Shown here: positions 36,241-49,099 of the stretch, one piece after another
How positions within the stretch are numbered: the stretch's first letter is position 1
Layout: each line of letters begins with the position of its first letter
NCBI RefSeq assembly: GCF_921293095.1
Contig: NC_060259.1
Location: forward strand, 46,295,812 to 46,359,811
DNA from: Ischnura elegans
Lineage: Eukaryota > Arthropoda > Insecta > Odonata > Coenagrionidae
Reading direction: 5' to 3'
DNA length: 64,000 bases
Notes under the pieces: generated by a model
Told to the model about the DNA's origin: nothing
Database searches by the model: none
What the model saw: only the letters and a program-made list of their open reading frames with translations
Translations under genes and position numbers: made by a program

Positions 36241-37159
36241 TAACTCAAGAAATATTCTCTCAATATATTCACGTTCCTTTTCTATCATTGGATTGAACAT
36301 TTCTGAGGCACCGAATTTACTCATTTATTATATCTTCTTATGAGTGCAGGATTTGCGGCATACAGTCTGCCCGATGATTCTTCTACTTTTTCCTCCAACT
36401 CCTTTTTCATCAAAATAGAAAACTGAAGTATGGATTCAAAGTACAGATTCATGTTATGTATCTACATCAATCTAATAGCAACCATAAACTTATGTAGCAA
36501 AGGGGAAAACGGTGTGTCATAACACAAAAATTATGTGAGAACCATAGTAAATTCTTCGAAATAATAGTTTTATGGAGGTGTTAAATTGATTTCAATACAA
36601 AATTCGTAGAAATAAGACGCGAATCCGAAATGTAATGCTTTAAATAGTTGCTAGTTTAAATTATTAGCTTATTTAAAAACTTTGTGAAGAACATCACGAA
36701 GGTATCAGCATGTAACGTATTGTAACTCAAGTTGTCGCGTGTCGTGTCCAAAAACAACAAAATATAAAAATATGTTCCATTAATGTGGCAAAACATATAG
36801 TCATATTGGTGACTATTTCATAATCATAGAAATATATGATTCAAGGAGGGTGAGTTTCCTGACTATGAAAATATGATATGGGCAAATAAAATAAAATACC
36901 ATGGCGTCTGGTAGCCGCCGCGCAGTTAACGGAGGGTTAATATTCCTGCCCAAACATAAAGATTCGATATTATTTTTCGAAGCGGCTTGTTTGCAATGGT
37001 AGATAGTATTTTGATTTTAATGTTTGAAATTTGAGTTAAATCACCAGTACCTATTCACCACCTTTTCTAAGTTACTCCAATTTAATTTAAAATATTTGCA
37101 ATAACCTTGGGCGGGAGCCAATTCCCTTCTGACACTTCAATTTGCAACCCGGCTCAAAA

Positions 37160-37680
37160 ATTCTAAATTGCGAAATCATGCCACATTAAAAGGCGGCCAT
37201 CGTCGAGAGTGATTGGGTGAGGGGATTTCTTTCCGTATTGATAGACAACGGATGCATGGCTATATCCAGTTGTCAAACCTCCGCCGACAGAATAACAACG
37301 AGCGCTTACGGAAGCGCGTCGCACCCTCTTGGGGAAGCCCCAACAATGAGACGTCATTTAAACGGTCTCCGCCTTGAGTAGAACGCCCCTCGCAGCTCGA
37401 GGGAACCTCTGTGAGAGGAGTTGGGGGGCCGAGCTGTTTTAGGCCAATTAGTAATCCGGGGGCGAGGTTGGCTGGCCGACCCTTGGGGACGGGGGCGCCC
37501 ACCCCGTGCCACTTCCCCCACGGGAACCGCGGCTACAGTGCCGACACCGCATCTCCCCCTCCCACGCCTGCAGGATTCCTGCAGCGCTCTGGATAGGGGG
37601 GTGAGTGAGGATCCGCCGGCGGGACGAGACGGTCTTTCTAGGTAGCTTGGGATTAGTTTGCATCTCATCAAGGTGCCCTA
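37160..37680. promoter_or_regulatory. GC/CpG-rich island without a recognised gene
   Basis: GC-rich with several CpGs. Overlapping frames on both strands are low-complexity. On the plus strand GGTGAGTGAGG near 37600 fits a splice donor, so a non-coding first exon reading rightward is possible. No partner acceptor could be assigned. Confidence 0.3.
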
Positions 37681-37699
37681 TATGACTACAATGGGAGTT

Positions 37700-39230
37700 T
37701 AACTTCGTTTTCGTCAGAAAATTGAACCTTTCATCACCCCTGCAGCCCTTCTCCGGCTATTCATTCTCTCCCCCAAACCCAATCCCTCTCCCAATTCCTC
37801 TTCCTTGTCGTCCTCTCTCCCTCCTACTTCCCTTCATCCCATCTTTCCCTCTCCTTTGCGCTCCGTCCGTCTATCACGCCGGCCTGGGAGCGGTCAAATG
37901 AACCCGAAGGCTTTTAACTTCGAGGCTTTTCGAACTGAATTTAAGAGACTGGCGTGTTTTATTCCTTTACTAGGTTGCGGTCATTAAATTATGCCCATGA
38001 GCAGGTAGGAGTGAGCTTTTTTTAGCTTTAGAAATCGTCGAAGTTATCAATGTTAAAAAAGTTATCGGGAATGTGGTCGAAAAAAGGGAAGTAATGCGAT
38101 TGAAAGCTTTTTTGAATCTTTTTAAGGAGCATCAAGTTTAGAGGGTTACTTAGCTATTTTATCAATTCCTTAAGCTTTCAATTTGATCTCTGTCTTACCT
38201 CGGGAAGCGATATTTTTTAAAAGATAATTTATATACATGGGCCCAAATTTTGATAATTTATTGGCCGAGAAAATAAAAAATGTAAATAATTTTTAAGAAT
38301 ATTTACATTTAGCGTAGTCATGGATACGGGCTAGTAAAAATGTTGTGAGATTCATTTGATGAGATCAGATTTTATTTTATTCTCCATGTAAAAAAATTAA
38401 CTGGTTGTTTTTAGTAATACTTATATCAGTAATGATTTTGATGTAAATTGTATACATTACTTATTGTTGCTCTCTTATGAAACTTTGACTTTCCGCTCTC
38501 ACTTTTTTATGAAAAATAGAAATGTCTACGTTGAATATATATTTATGACAGTTGCTTCAGTACAGGTGCTCCTTTAAGGTAAATTATTCTCTTATTTTAA
38601 TTAATTCAGTATTTTGTACTATTTTTGTATTAAACAATGAATTTAATATCACTTTAATTAATTTATAGCTGTTCAATTGCTTTCTTTCTAGTTTAGAAGG
38701 GGAGTGGGTCATTTTATTAGTTTTATCTCCCGTCAGTTAGATCGTAATGTAATATTATATAAATATGTAAATAAGTCGGCGTTGTAAGATATGAATCGCA
38801 GAGCAACGTTTTTGAGAATGAGAAACAAGTGGATTGAGGATTGAATTTTCATCAAAAAGAGATATGCATGTAATTATAATTTGCAGTAACACATTTTTAA
38901 CTCATTATGAGGAAATATTAAATTTCAGGTATATTTTGAGCCAATTGTTATAAATTTGTAAAAAAAATGTTTACTTTGAAACTAGTGGAAAGTACAGTTT
39001 TTGTTTAAATAATGATATTGAAAATCAATATTTCTATATTATTTCCACATAAATATTTTCTAATATCATCTATTTTTGTGTTTTTTACTTTTCGTAGCAA
39101 TGTGTACGCCTTTGAAAGAGGAAAGAAAAGAGAGGAAAGAGATGAGTGCATTTTTGAAAGAGAAATTTGTGCCAACCTTGTGCTTTTGGCTGTCCGCCTA
39201 ACACTGGCTTTTGTCTCTATAAACCTCTGA
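37700..39230. other. Non-coding stretch, nothing recognised
   Basis: A pyrimidine-rich patch (37735-37880) is followed by AT-rich DNA with short frames only. Confidence 0.4.
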
Positions 39231-39240
39231 TTTACGTGCA

Positions 39241-39325
39241 TAAACTGTTTCTCTCGTTGCCATGATCCTTCTAAGTCTGTTGAATCCCTTATTCCTTTCT
39301 CTCTCCCAATTCCACAACCATACTT
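39241..39325 (+). repeat. Direct repeat, copy 1 (545 bp spacing)
   Basis: CATAAACTG.TTCTCTCGTT.CCATGAT followed by TTCC.TCTC.CCAATTC..CAACC recurs at 39786-39870 in the same orientation, with clear divergence. Confidence 0.6.
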
Positions 39326-39785
39326 ATGTTAAGCTCCAATCCACCCAAAATGACAGATTCTGGCCTCATAGCGTACAAAAGTTGCATTTGTATTCCTGGT
39401 TTTAATGGAGATCTGTTGGATCACCTAATTTACTCAAATCTTCAATATTAATTGGATAACTTTTCCGGTTAAATTAACCACTTTGGCTTACAGGATGAGT
39501 AAATAGCATTCAGGATGTGAATACTAAGTAAAATGTGAATGGTAGACACCCTTGGATTGAATCCGTACTCGCCAATACATTTAGCTCAAATTTTTGTGTA
39601 TATATAAACTGAACACACGTAAAGTCACAAAAATGTTAACGTTATATGTATTAACCCTCAAGTATAGCTCAATAAGTCGCAAAAACATTTTTAAATGTCA
39701 GTTTTGCAAATGACGGTATTGCTAGTTATATTTTTTTTAATTACTATGTTTTTTACCAAAGTAATCAACAAATAAAATTGTTGCC

Positions 39786-39870
39786 ATAAACTGCTTCTCT
39801 CGTTTCCATGATACCATGAAAGCTTGGGAAACTCCTTTCCGTCTCCTAATTCGGCAACCTTAGGTTGGCA
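39786..39870 (+). repeat. Direct repeat, copy 2 (545 bp spacing)
   Basis: Partner of 39241-39325. Confidence 0.6.
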
Positions 39871-39879
39871 TCGACACTA

Positions 39880-42800
39880 CTGAAAATTTTCATTAGTCTA
39901 GATGTTAGTCTGATGTCATTTCAGCTAGAGCGATTTGCTAAATATAAGGAAAATATCAAGGTCATTTAATTTTGAATATCATATTTCATTCGTTACCTTT
40001 TCGCTGCTTCGGGAATACATTCGCAATTGTAAAATTCCCACTGAATTCAGAGTTTCATTACTTGCATTAAAAGAACATAGTTTTTATGTGCATGTTTCTG
40101 CGTATGTACACAAAACAATTGTATATCGGTGTTGTTTGAATTAACCGATAAATGCTGCTTATCTGAGAAATCTGTTTAACTTCAAATTAATTAAAAGCTG
40201 TGGCATAATCAGTGTATTACAAACCAACTAAGAATTCACGTGCATGAATAATGTACAGAAAAAAGTACTCTTAAAATTATCGAAAATTTCTATCAGCTAC
40301 AATTATGGCAAACATTGATTCTATCAGCGTAAGATGAATGTCTTCTCTGGAGGTGAATTATCTCATACTTGATGTAAAATTATCACGATGGATTGTACCC
40401 TCTCTGCATGAACACCACCCTCTGGAGGTTCTTCTTTCCTTGTGTTACTATGTATGTCTTCGCATTTAGGATAGAGTTGTCCAATTGAATTAATTCAATA
40501 TACCCTCCATGCCAGTTCCTGGTTCACCTGGTTCAGGTTCTAGAGGTGCCAGCCAACTACCAGGGATTGCCATTACGGTTCATTGAGTCGTGGGTCCATC
40601 TGTGGTGAGACAGGAGGTTGGGGAAGGTGGACTATGAAAGAGATGTTTCCCATCGCCTGCTGACCATGCGTTGATCCGATTAGTCTTGTCCGGCTATTCC
40701 TCATCACCTAAAATGCGCTCAAGGCGGTATGCTATAACATTAGAACTAAAGACCATTTGAAAATTCAACTTATTTTCCCCCATTGGAAAATTTAAATTGT
40801 ACTCTTTCCTTCGATAGTTTTTGTGGAAATGGAAATTCTTGTGTTTTATTAATTTTAAATTATCTATTTAGCATATATTCTATTTATCGAAACAATTGTG
40901 CCATTGTTTTTTGATAAGTATTAGATAGGTTTATCCAAAACTGCAAATGGGACGTTTTTGTTCGCTTAGGCTAATGCTGATAAATTATTGTTATTTTAAG
41001 CAGATTTTCCTGACTTCACATCTTAAAATTATCGGCTCTGTTTAAACGTTTTAGTCAATCTAAACTGTCAGTTTTATAAAAATTGCACATGTCACCAGCA
41101 ATATGTCGTATATTTCGAATAAGTTAGCCGATTTTGATGGATGAAAATCAATATTAAGCAAGCACCTACGTAGGAATAAATGTAACCACACCTTTAGGAA
41201 CCCATCTATAAGAACATGCCTTTTGAGTACACTTTACGTCTCCTTTGGTAATAATTAGCATCTGCTAAGGTTGAAACTTAAATTTTAAGTGCTGTAAGCC
41301 CGGCATGCTGTGAAATATAAACAAATCACTCACGATTTGTGGTCACGAGCATTATGGGACATCGCATTGTTATTTGGCGCTACAAGTCACGAAAATGAGT
41401 CTAAAAACATTATAGGAAAAGAATTTCCGCAATATTTTAATACCCTGCTACTCACAATTCCCAATGAAAATTTCAGCGCTTTATCCCACTTAGAATATTT
41501 CATCATTCCATCTATCTCTATTTATTTCACGGAACTTCTGAAATAACCATCAGCTTTATGTAATCTAAATAGAGAGGTATATGCCGTAAAAATCTATAAA
41601 TACCCATGGTCACAACTTTTTCCATTATCTCTCTCTTCTATCTTCTCCGTGATTTTCCTCTGATTGGCTTAAAAATGCATCTGCAATCCATCATCTTTCA
41701 AAAGCTGGATAATCTCAACGATCATCGATTGGATCTATATGCATCCCCATAGCAGCGCTGCATATCTCCGAGTAAAAGCTGGAATAATATACTCATAAAA
41801 AAGGGTGAACACATGAAGTTCTCGAGAACAATTTTTGAAGTGTAAACTTCTTATGTCGCGTTGAGAACTTTTGTAGATGGGTAAAAGACATTGGACTCGA
41901 GTCACCGTCACCGCTACTACATATATGTATAATTGTGTATATTCTGCATGTACACAGTATTCTCGCTACACACATAGTACTTGTGGACAAGGGGAGGGGG
42001 GCGTCACCGTCACCAGTCCATACTCTTGCAGGAGAGTGTACTCGATACAAGAATAGTGAAGGTTAGTGCAATATAACTCAATGTCTTTTAAAACGTTCGA
42101 TTTGAGTAGCTTATTCGAATGTTGTGCCATAAAATCAATTTATAAATGTGGAGTGTTTACAATTATATATTGTAAAAATATAAGAAAGAAAACACGTGAA
42201 AAAATTTTAGCGCTTCAGAATATTAAAAAAATACGTACATACAAAATAACATGAGATTTCAGCATAAACTTTGCAGACGATAAAAATCTACCATTGATTG
42301 AATTTGTAAACAGTGGGTTCGGTTTAACGATGTCTAATTATCGCAATCTTGGCACAACGAAATATAAAACTACTATTGATGCAGTTTTTACAAGGCATTT
42401 AAGAAAAATCGAATCAAAATTATTCGTTATTACTTTAGTTACCATAAGCTTATTGTATCATTTTTAGATATTGCCAATGTAAATGGCGGTGATGATGAAA
42501 GAGTTGTTGAAGTAATAGGTGAAAGTTGATTACTCTGAAGTATAAAATTATTATGTAAAATAATTGTGTACAATATAGCAATAAAAATATTTTACTTTAT
42601 TATATACTTGATTCTACTTTCTACTGATTAATAAAACACTTCATTAGATATTATTCCTGCATTCAAAAATGCTCACGTTATTTCAAGCTTTCACTTCTGT
42701 CGGCATTCCCGGAGTGCAGCTTTTTTTTAACTTCATGAAAATCACTTACATCTTTGAAACAGCCAAAGTATATAAACATAAATTTTTAGTTCCTCACAGA

Positions 42801-44770
42801 ATTAAAAAAAGATAAAAATGAATACCTACCTAGAAAATTTATAACTAGTAAAAACATATAGAGTTACGCAATGGAAACCTTAATTGCGAATGGGACATTT
42901 TTTATTACCCACGGTTTTAGCTCTGTAGGAAAGTCCCGTGGTACTAATGTTTGAATTTAGTTCTTAGATGAGACGGAATGCTGGTCAGAAACGTAATCAC
43001 TGAAGTAATCATGGGAGGTATCGCGAGACACGATAAATATTCTGAAATTAAAACGAAATTATGAGAGAATTTGCAAGCAGTTTTGAGTTGCCTTATATTT
43101 TAACAAACCTTTTTTTACATTGAGAGCTGATACTTGTATCAATAACGCAATCTAATGCTAGCGATACTTTCTCCGCCCTTCATATATTGGAATCCAACTT
43201 ATGTTATTAAAATCTAATTTTTTAAATCAAAAACCTCTGATTCCTATATTTTTCACTCCAAAGACTCATTCTTGTATTCCTTTCTTTATATCTACCTTAA
43301 TTTTTAACTTATGATATCTGTTTGCTTACATCGAATTAGCTTGTTATTATTATAATTAAGTCAATCAAGTCCATTATTTTACTCTATTTTATGAGAATCG
43401 TACATTACATCCCCTGGACCCATTTTTATTCCCTAGTGATCGTTAATTATAGTATGCACTGTCTTTTTATATTTTGCGTTAACAAGTCGTGAAAACATGG
43501 AGGGATTACTCCTGATCCCAAATTTTTAGTCCATTTAATTAATTTAAATGGAAAAATGCATTCACCTTTCATTGCCATTAATTCCTATTTCAAAGATGTC
43601 ACTAACAAAAGTCACCTAATAAGTATCGGCGATATAAATATGACTTAATGTGATTTAAGGTTTCTTTAGGCTATAAGGTAATTTATAGATTATTTAGCTG
43701 TAGAAAAACAATTTTTGACACTTGTTCCCTCTGAGCAACGAATATTCAGCCTTTTCAATTCTTCAATACTTCAAATTAAAATCTGATTTTAAATCATTCA
43801 TGAAGATCCATGATTTCATTTTAATATAATGAGGCAGGAATCCTAGGTAACTACTACCCCATTTCACGTACCTACGATAAGATTGCATTAGATATATTTC
43901 GAAGTGATGCTTGGAAAATGTCATAAAAGAATCTATCTCGGTGGTTTCTGCTGGTGGAACTCATTTCCCACCCTTGTGGGGAATCATTTTCTGTATTTCT
44001 TCAGAGCGTTCATTTTTTTGGTTCTTCCATAGTCGCATAGTATTATTTCTATTTTTACTTCTGTTCCTTTTTATGAACTCGAGACACCAGTTTTTCCCAT
44101 GCTTTTTTACTACCATGAAGGACTCTTTTACCTCAATTAACATTTCCAAATCGCTTTGCTTCAGAAATTCAGACATCAGCAGGGAATAGAATTCAAGCTT
44201 CCCCTGACACAGCAAAAGCCAGCGCTAATTAATGTGAACCATCGACCCGTATATTTGGACTTGAGAATATCTGGCCAATTATCACTCGAGACCCAGCCAT
44301 GCGATATGTCATGAAGCTTTGCACCTCATCGTTACGGAAAAATGAAAGCAGATTTCTCATTTGTTTTATCTTGAGTATTGGGAGTAGCCATCACAAGTTG
44401 TGAAGGTAGAATTAGCTTCGAAAACTTTTCTTTGCCGTAAATATGGTGTTCATCATCAGAGGACTGCTTGACTGAGAAAATTTCTGTTTCTCATTGGTTA
44501 TTTTTCCTTACTGTAAAAGGGATTTTAATGAAAAATCGAAAATGACTGTGGAACAGGATTAAAAACATTCTTTATTTTTAAAGAGAGAGTTTTGAAATTA
44601 TTAGTTTATTAATATTAGCTTTCAAAATACGTTAATAATAGGGTGGTTTCCTATTATTTTTTTATTGCTTTAATCGAAAGATTATTACTCCTGGAGTACG
44701 TATTTCACGCATTTAGATTTTTAAATGACGATATCTATTTTTCGCAATTAAATGAAAAGTGAAAATTTTC
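39880..44770. other. Non-coding stretch
   Basis: AT-rich with no supported gene. A moderately GC-richer patch at 40430-40730 has no recognised content. GTCACCGTCACC occurs at 41901-41912 and again at 42003-42014. Confidence 0.35.
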
Positions 44771-45330
44771 AAGCGCGCGAAAACGCGACGGGTAAGTATG
44801 AATGCCGGGAAATCTGTCCGTGTGACGTATTTCCCGTTCCCGCTGCCGCCCTGTGAGGTGACCTTGAGGGAGGCTTGAGCGCTGATACGACGCAGGCTGC
44901 TAGCGGGTAGCTGAGTACCCTGCTGGCTGGTAGCGCTTGGCTTAAATAAGGATTATTAATACCATATCAAACGAAGAAAACTTTCCGACCTTAGCCAGTT
45001 TTAATAGGTGATTATTAAGACATGTTTCCCTGAGCTCTGTGCCTCATGCATGCATTGGTAATCTCAGACGATGTGTAACTCCTATCTACTCGTATAGAAA
45101 CTAGGTCCCTGTGACGTCACGTGGAGTGGCATCGCGTGGGCGCCAATATGACCGTTTCCAAATGAGGATAAAAATGGACCATTGCCATTCGTCTAAACCA
45201 GCATTTCTAAAACGAAATAATTTGTATATTATGAATACACTAATGGTGGCCAACGAATCGCAATCAATGCCTTTCGTTTTCTTTGATGAAGGAAACTACC
45301 CTATTCTTAATTTCTTTTAAATCGTTAAAG
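44770..45330 (+). repeat. Candidate GC-richer dispersed element
   Basis: Sharply GC-richer than its surroundings, starting at TTTCAAGCGCGCGAAAACGC and including GAGGTGACCTTGAGGGAGGC, CTGCTAGCGGGTAGC and CTGGCTGGTAGC (overlapping near-repeats), then TGTGACGTCACGTGG at 45110. The reading frames are broken throughout. It has the look of a transposable-element UTR or a SINE/LINE fragment rather than a gene, but no second copy is in this window. Confidence 0.3.
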
Positions 45331-45349
45331 ATGATTGATGGCCAATGCA

Positions 45350-47900
45350 TTAACTACTACTCGGCACTGAAACGTTTCATAAGTAAACAAAAATGAGATC
45401 GGAAAGATTATTTTGTCAGGTTAATCGGTGACTAAGCTTTCAGAAAGGCAAAGTGACTATATCTGACTCATATTAGAATGAAGGTTAGAAGAAAGTAGAA
45501 ACTATTTTCCGTTACGACAGGGAGGAAAATAAAAATCGTAGCATTTTCTAAGATTACGATATATTTAGTTAATGTGGTAGTAGGATATTGAATTAAATAG
45601 TCGTTGCGGCATTGCTCAAGAATGTAGTTTTCAAGTAATTTCATTTAATTTTTGTTATTTGAGAGAGCAGAATTGCTGTGACAAGAGTTGTTCGAATATT
45701 TTAATTATTTGCAAGGTAAAAAATAATTTTAATATGAAATCTCCTAGGTATTCTTTAACAAAAATACTTTTACCAGCATCATCAGTGGCTACTATTTCAT
45801 TCGTATAAGCTAATTTCTCTCTCATTGGGCCAACTCAAAAGAAAAATTTAAACCATGCAACTTTCTTCCTATACATGGAGAACTTCATATCGATGGAGGC
45901 AATCAAATACATACATGTATGGTCTCGAGACTTTTCATGTCATTACTGTTGTCCAATCATTTGATGCTCTGTTGCAATCTATCCCCAAATTCGCCTCTTC
46001 TATTCCACTGATATACCCTCCAATGAACTCTACTCCGAAAATCCCTAGAATTAGAGCAATATTTATCCAAATTTTATCATTATGCTTTGAATTTACCTAT
46101 CTAATCTGAAGTCCTTGAGATCGCTATAGTAATATGTGCACTTGAATACGCTCACAGTAGGTTGCGCAATGGTTTAGTGTGCCAAGCCAGCACCATGATG
46201 AACAGCTCCTTTTTTCACCGCAAAATCAATATCGATATTTATCACGATATTGGTCGATTAAAGCCATGGAACTCCCTTTCTACTTTGTGATGCCTACCTG
46301 TAAAATTGATGAAATAAGGCTTCTACATTGATTTTTCCCATCTTTTAAATATTTGCACACACTAATAGTATCTCTCTGTAATACAGGACCTTAGAGGTTT
46401 GCATTTAAATGATGTGAAGAATTAGTTATACATTTTTATTTTCGAATTTTGATCTTATATTTCCCTTGTAAGGTACCAGTTAGAAAAAGGTCATAAACTT
46501 ATGCCCAATTCCAGAGGTAAGAGATCGCAAAGGGGTTGACGGTGGAGTAGAAGAGGTAGAAGACACTTCCTATTCAACGGATACCACTTATTGTGTTACC
46601 TTTATTTATTACTTTACCCAAATTGACAGCTTATATGACAGATATATGCTCACACGATCTTAGCCAGGAGTAATTTTACCACAAAGCTTTATCCTAACCA
46701 AATGCTAAAGTAGGGTGATTTCATCGGCACCATTTTTGGAAGACATCGACACGAGTATTCGTTACTTCCATGCCGGCACTTATTCATGCATTGGAGATTA
46801 TATATCCATAATTGAGAATAATATAATATGGGCATAAAAATGTAACGCTGCGTCTTTCTTTTTGATCTTTTCATGTCCGCGTTATGATTTCTTTATCTTT
46901 CTTTTCTTTGTACCTAACAACATAGTGTCGAATGCTTTCAATAAACGGAAGCAATTTCAACACGTTCGGAATGGCGTTAGCCGAAACAGTTAGCTAAAGA
47001 GTTTCTCTTCTCATAATTTCTTTTAAAAAAGTAATGTTTTGGCTCGTCGTATGAGAAGTAGAGCGAATTATCTTTTTCCTATATATTGTTTTACGTATCT
47101 AATGAAACATTTTTTTCCTTTTTCCACTGTGCTTAGTGAGGAATTTATAGTAATGCAAATAAATGACTGGGTACTATTTTTGTTGATAGCCTTGATCAAT
47201 ACTGTGCAGAAATATATAACCCTTTTACCATCTTCCAATGCATTAAGGTTTGCTAATAGATAAAAAAATCAGTAATATATAGTCTCCAGACGTTACTTGT
47301 AAGTACTTATCGTATACATTACTACAAAAAGGTCTTTTTCTGTCATTCCGTATAAGATCCGTTAATACTGCATCTACAGTGATGAATGAAGTATCATTTT
47401 AAAAGTTGAATTACGGGCTTTTGATGAAAAATACAATCTTAATCTCAAATGTCACTATTTATCCATTAATATGGCTTAAAAATTTCAATTTTTCCATGTC
47501 GATTACTCTCTCGAGGTGTTTTGATTCCTCACATATTTTTTATCCTAAACTTCAGATAAAAGCTTAAAAACCCGTTAAATCCATTTCTAAACCAAAGAAA
47601 CAAAATATTGCATAGCAACGCAAAAATTTTAAAAATAATCTCCATGAAGAATCTAGAATGTTAAACGTTCTCTAAAAGAGACATCGTAAGTAAGGTACTT
47701 AAAAGATAACGTGTGTCACGAATAAATAAAAATATCGCCTTGAAAGTATTCAAGAATTATTATCAACGTAAATTGATAACAAAAAATGAAAATAGCACGA
47801 AATGCGCATAATGATTGTACATGGGTGAATGGTATGAAATTGTTATGCGTAAGAGTGAGAGTTTATTAAAAATGTGTTTCTCACGGGTTATCAAGTAACT
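45350..47900. other. Non-coding stretch, nothing recognised
   Basis: AT-rich with short frames only. A tRNA A-box-like word near 46162 has no B box at the expected distance. Confidence 0.4.
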
Positions 47901-47925
47901 ACGTGTCGTCCTCAATCTGCCTTAA

Positions 47926-48400
47926 GGTACGCTTTCCTGTGGGTGACTGTAGCGATGATCGCGTAGCGATACTCGCTGAGCGATGATCGCGATAGACTGC
48001 ATAAGTTATTCTACAATGTAACCTTTTTCCGACGTGCGATGATCACCAGAGTCGCTTGCTTTGTTCATTGAGCGATTTTAGGAGGCTGCCCAGAAAGGTG
48101 TCGGAGTCGCGGTCGCCAGCGATTCTTTGCCGAAGAATGCAGTAATATTATGGCATGCAGCTCAAAAAACTGATTTTTTCACCGGGAAAGGACGAAAAGC
48201 TGGCAGAAAAATTGAGAGAATATTCAGCATACGTCTCTTTCTGCCATCATGCACATGCTTAGTTCGAGAGTTCGGAGGCTACTCAATTTCTCCCTTCAGA
48301 AGCAAATCGCAGTCGCTTTTGGGAAAACACCAGGGCCATCTCTAACCAGCGATCTCCGCCCAGTGATCATCGCTCTAGTCGCTCCTTGGAAAATGTACCT
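47926..48400. mobile_element. TTAA-flanked inverted-repeat element (475 bp)
   Basis: Exact TTAA on both sides (47922-47925 and 48401-48404). The left end GGTACGCTTTCCTGTGGG, then TGACTGTAGCGATGATCGCG, pairs with the reverse-complemented right end AGGTACATTTTCCAAGGAG, then CGACTAGAGCGATGATCACT: about 40 bp of imperfect terminal inverted repeat. Subterminal regions carry repeated GCGATGATCGC-like words (for example 47952-47992). The centre has no recognisable transposase, so it is nonautonomous. The ends do not begin with CCC as in classic piggyBac, so the superfamily is uncertain. Confidence 0.78.
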
Positions 48401-48429
48401 TTAATCTCGTAACCCAGTTACTCTATCTC

Positions 48430-49060
48430 ATTTGGTTCGTCCGAGGTTCTTCATTAATTTTCCAAATTCCCTCCGCGTCGCTAGGATCCTTTCCCCGCGT
48501 CTTCTCATCACCTTTTCGCCGTCTGCTCACGGTCTCCCAGGGAAGCGGAGGGAAAGGAATGAGTGGCACATAACCCCCATTGCACGGAGGATGAGTGGGA
48601 GCTATTGTTTTGCCGGCGACTCCTCCTCGCTTTTGTGTTGACAAGTGTGTACATGCATTGCGTCGAGCCTTGGAGTAGCGGAAGGTAGTCGGGGGAAGTG
48701 GCTGGCGGCGGCTCAAGATGATGCCATTGTTGCGTGCCCTCCACTCGGCCGTGCGCGCCTCCTAGGCTGGGAGCAGGGGGGTGCGGTCCGGGTGTGGGGA
48801 GGTCCTGGGGGGGAGGGGTCGTCTCCCCCTCCCCGCGTGCGATGAATTTTTAGCGGGGTGGCTGACAGGGCGCCTTCAACCCCCTCCACCCCATACACCA
48901 CCACCATCACCTTTCCCCCTCCGCCCCTGGGGGGCCGCTGTGCAGAGGAGGGCGTCGGGACGGGTGCCGCGTTGTGTGAGCGCGGAGACCTGTCCTCGGG
49001 GGCTTCTCCGTAGTTGTGACGACGGACCCAACAGCACAGTAACCGACACTTTTTTTTTAA
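48430..49060. promoter_or_regulatory. GC/CpG-rich island without a recognised gene
   Basis: GC-rich, directly beside the TTAA element. It includes a GGGGGGGAGGGG...CCCCCTCCCC inverted repeat (about 48806-48834). Overlapping frames on both strands (up to 143 codons, 48713-49144 minus) are low-complexity and unrecognised. Either a promoter of an unseen transcript or a CpG-rich regulatory block. Confidence 0.33.
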
Positions 49061-49099
49061 GGAAGGCGGCAGATCGGAGTATAAAATTGTGATGGAAAC

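Noticed and set aside
39650..39690. TTAACCCTCAAG as a possible TTAA-type transposon end
   Set aside because: No matching inverted terminus was found within the next several hundred bases.
46160..46215. tRNA A-box-like word TTGCGCAATGG
   Set aside because: No B box at the required distance and no tRNA-like stems.
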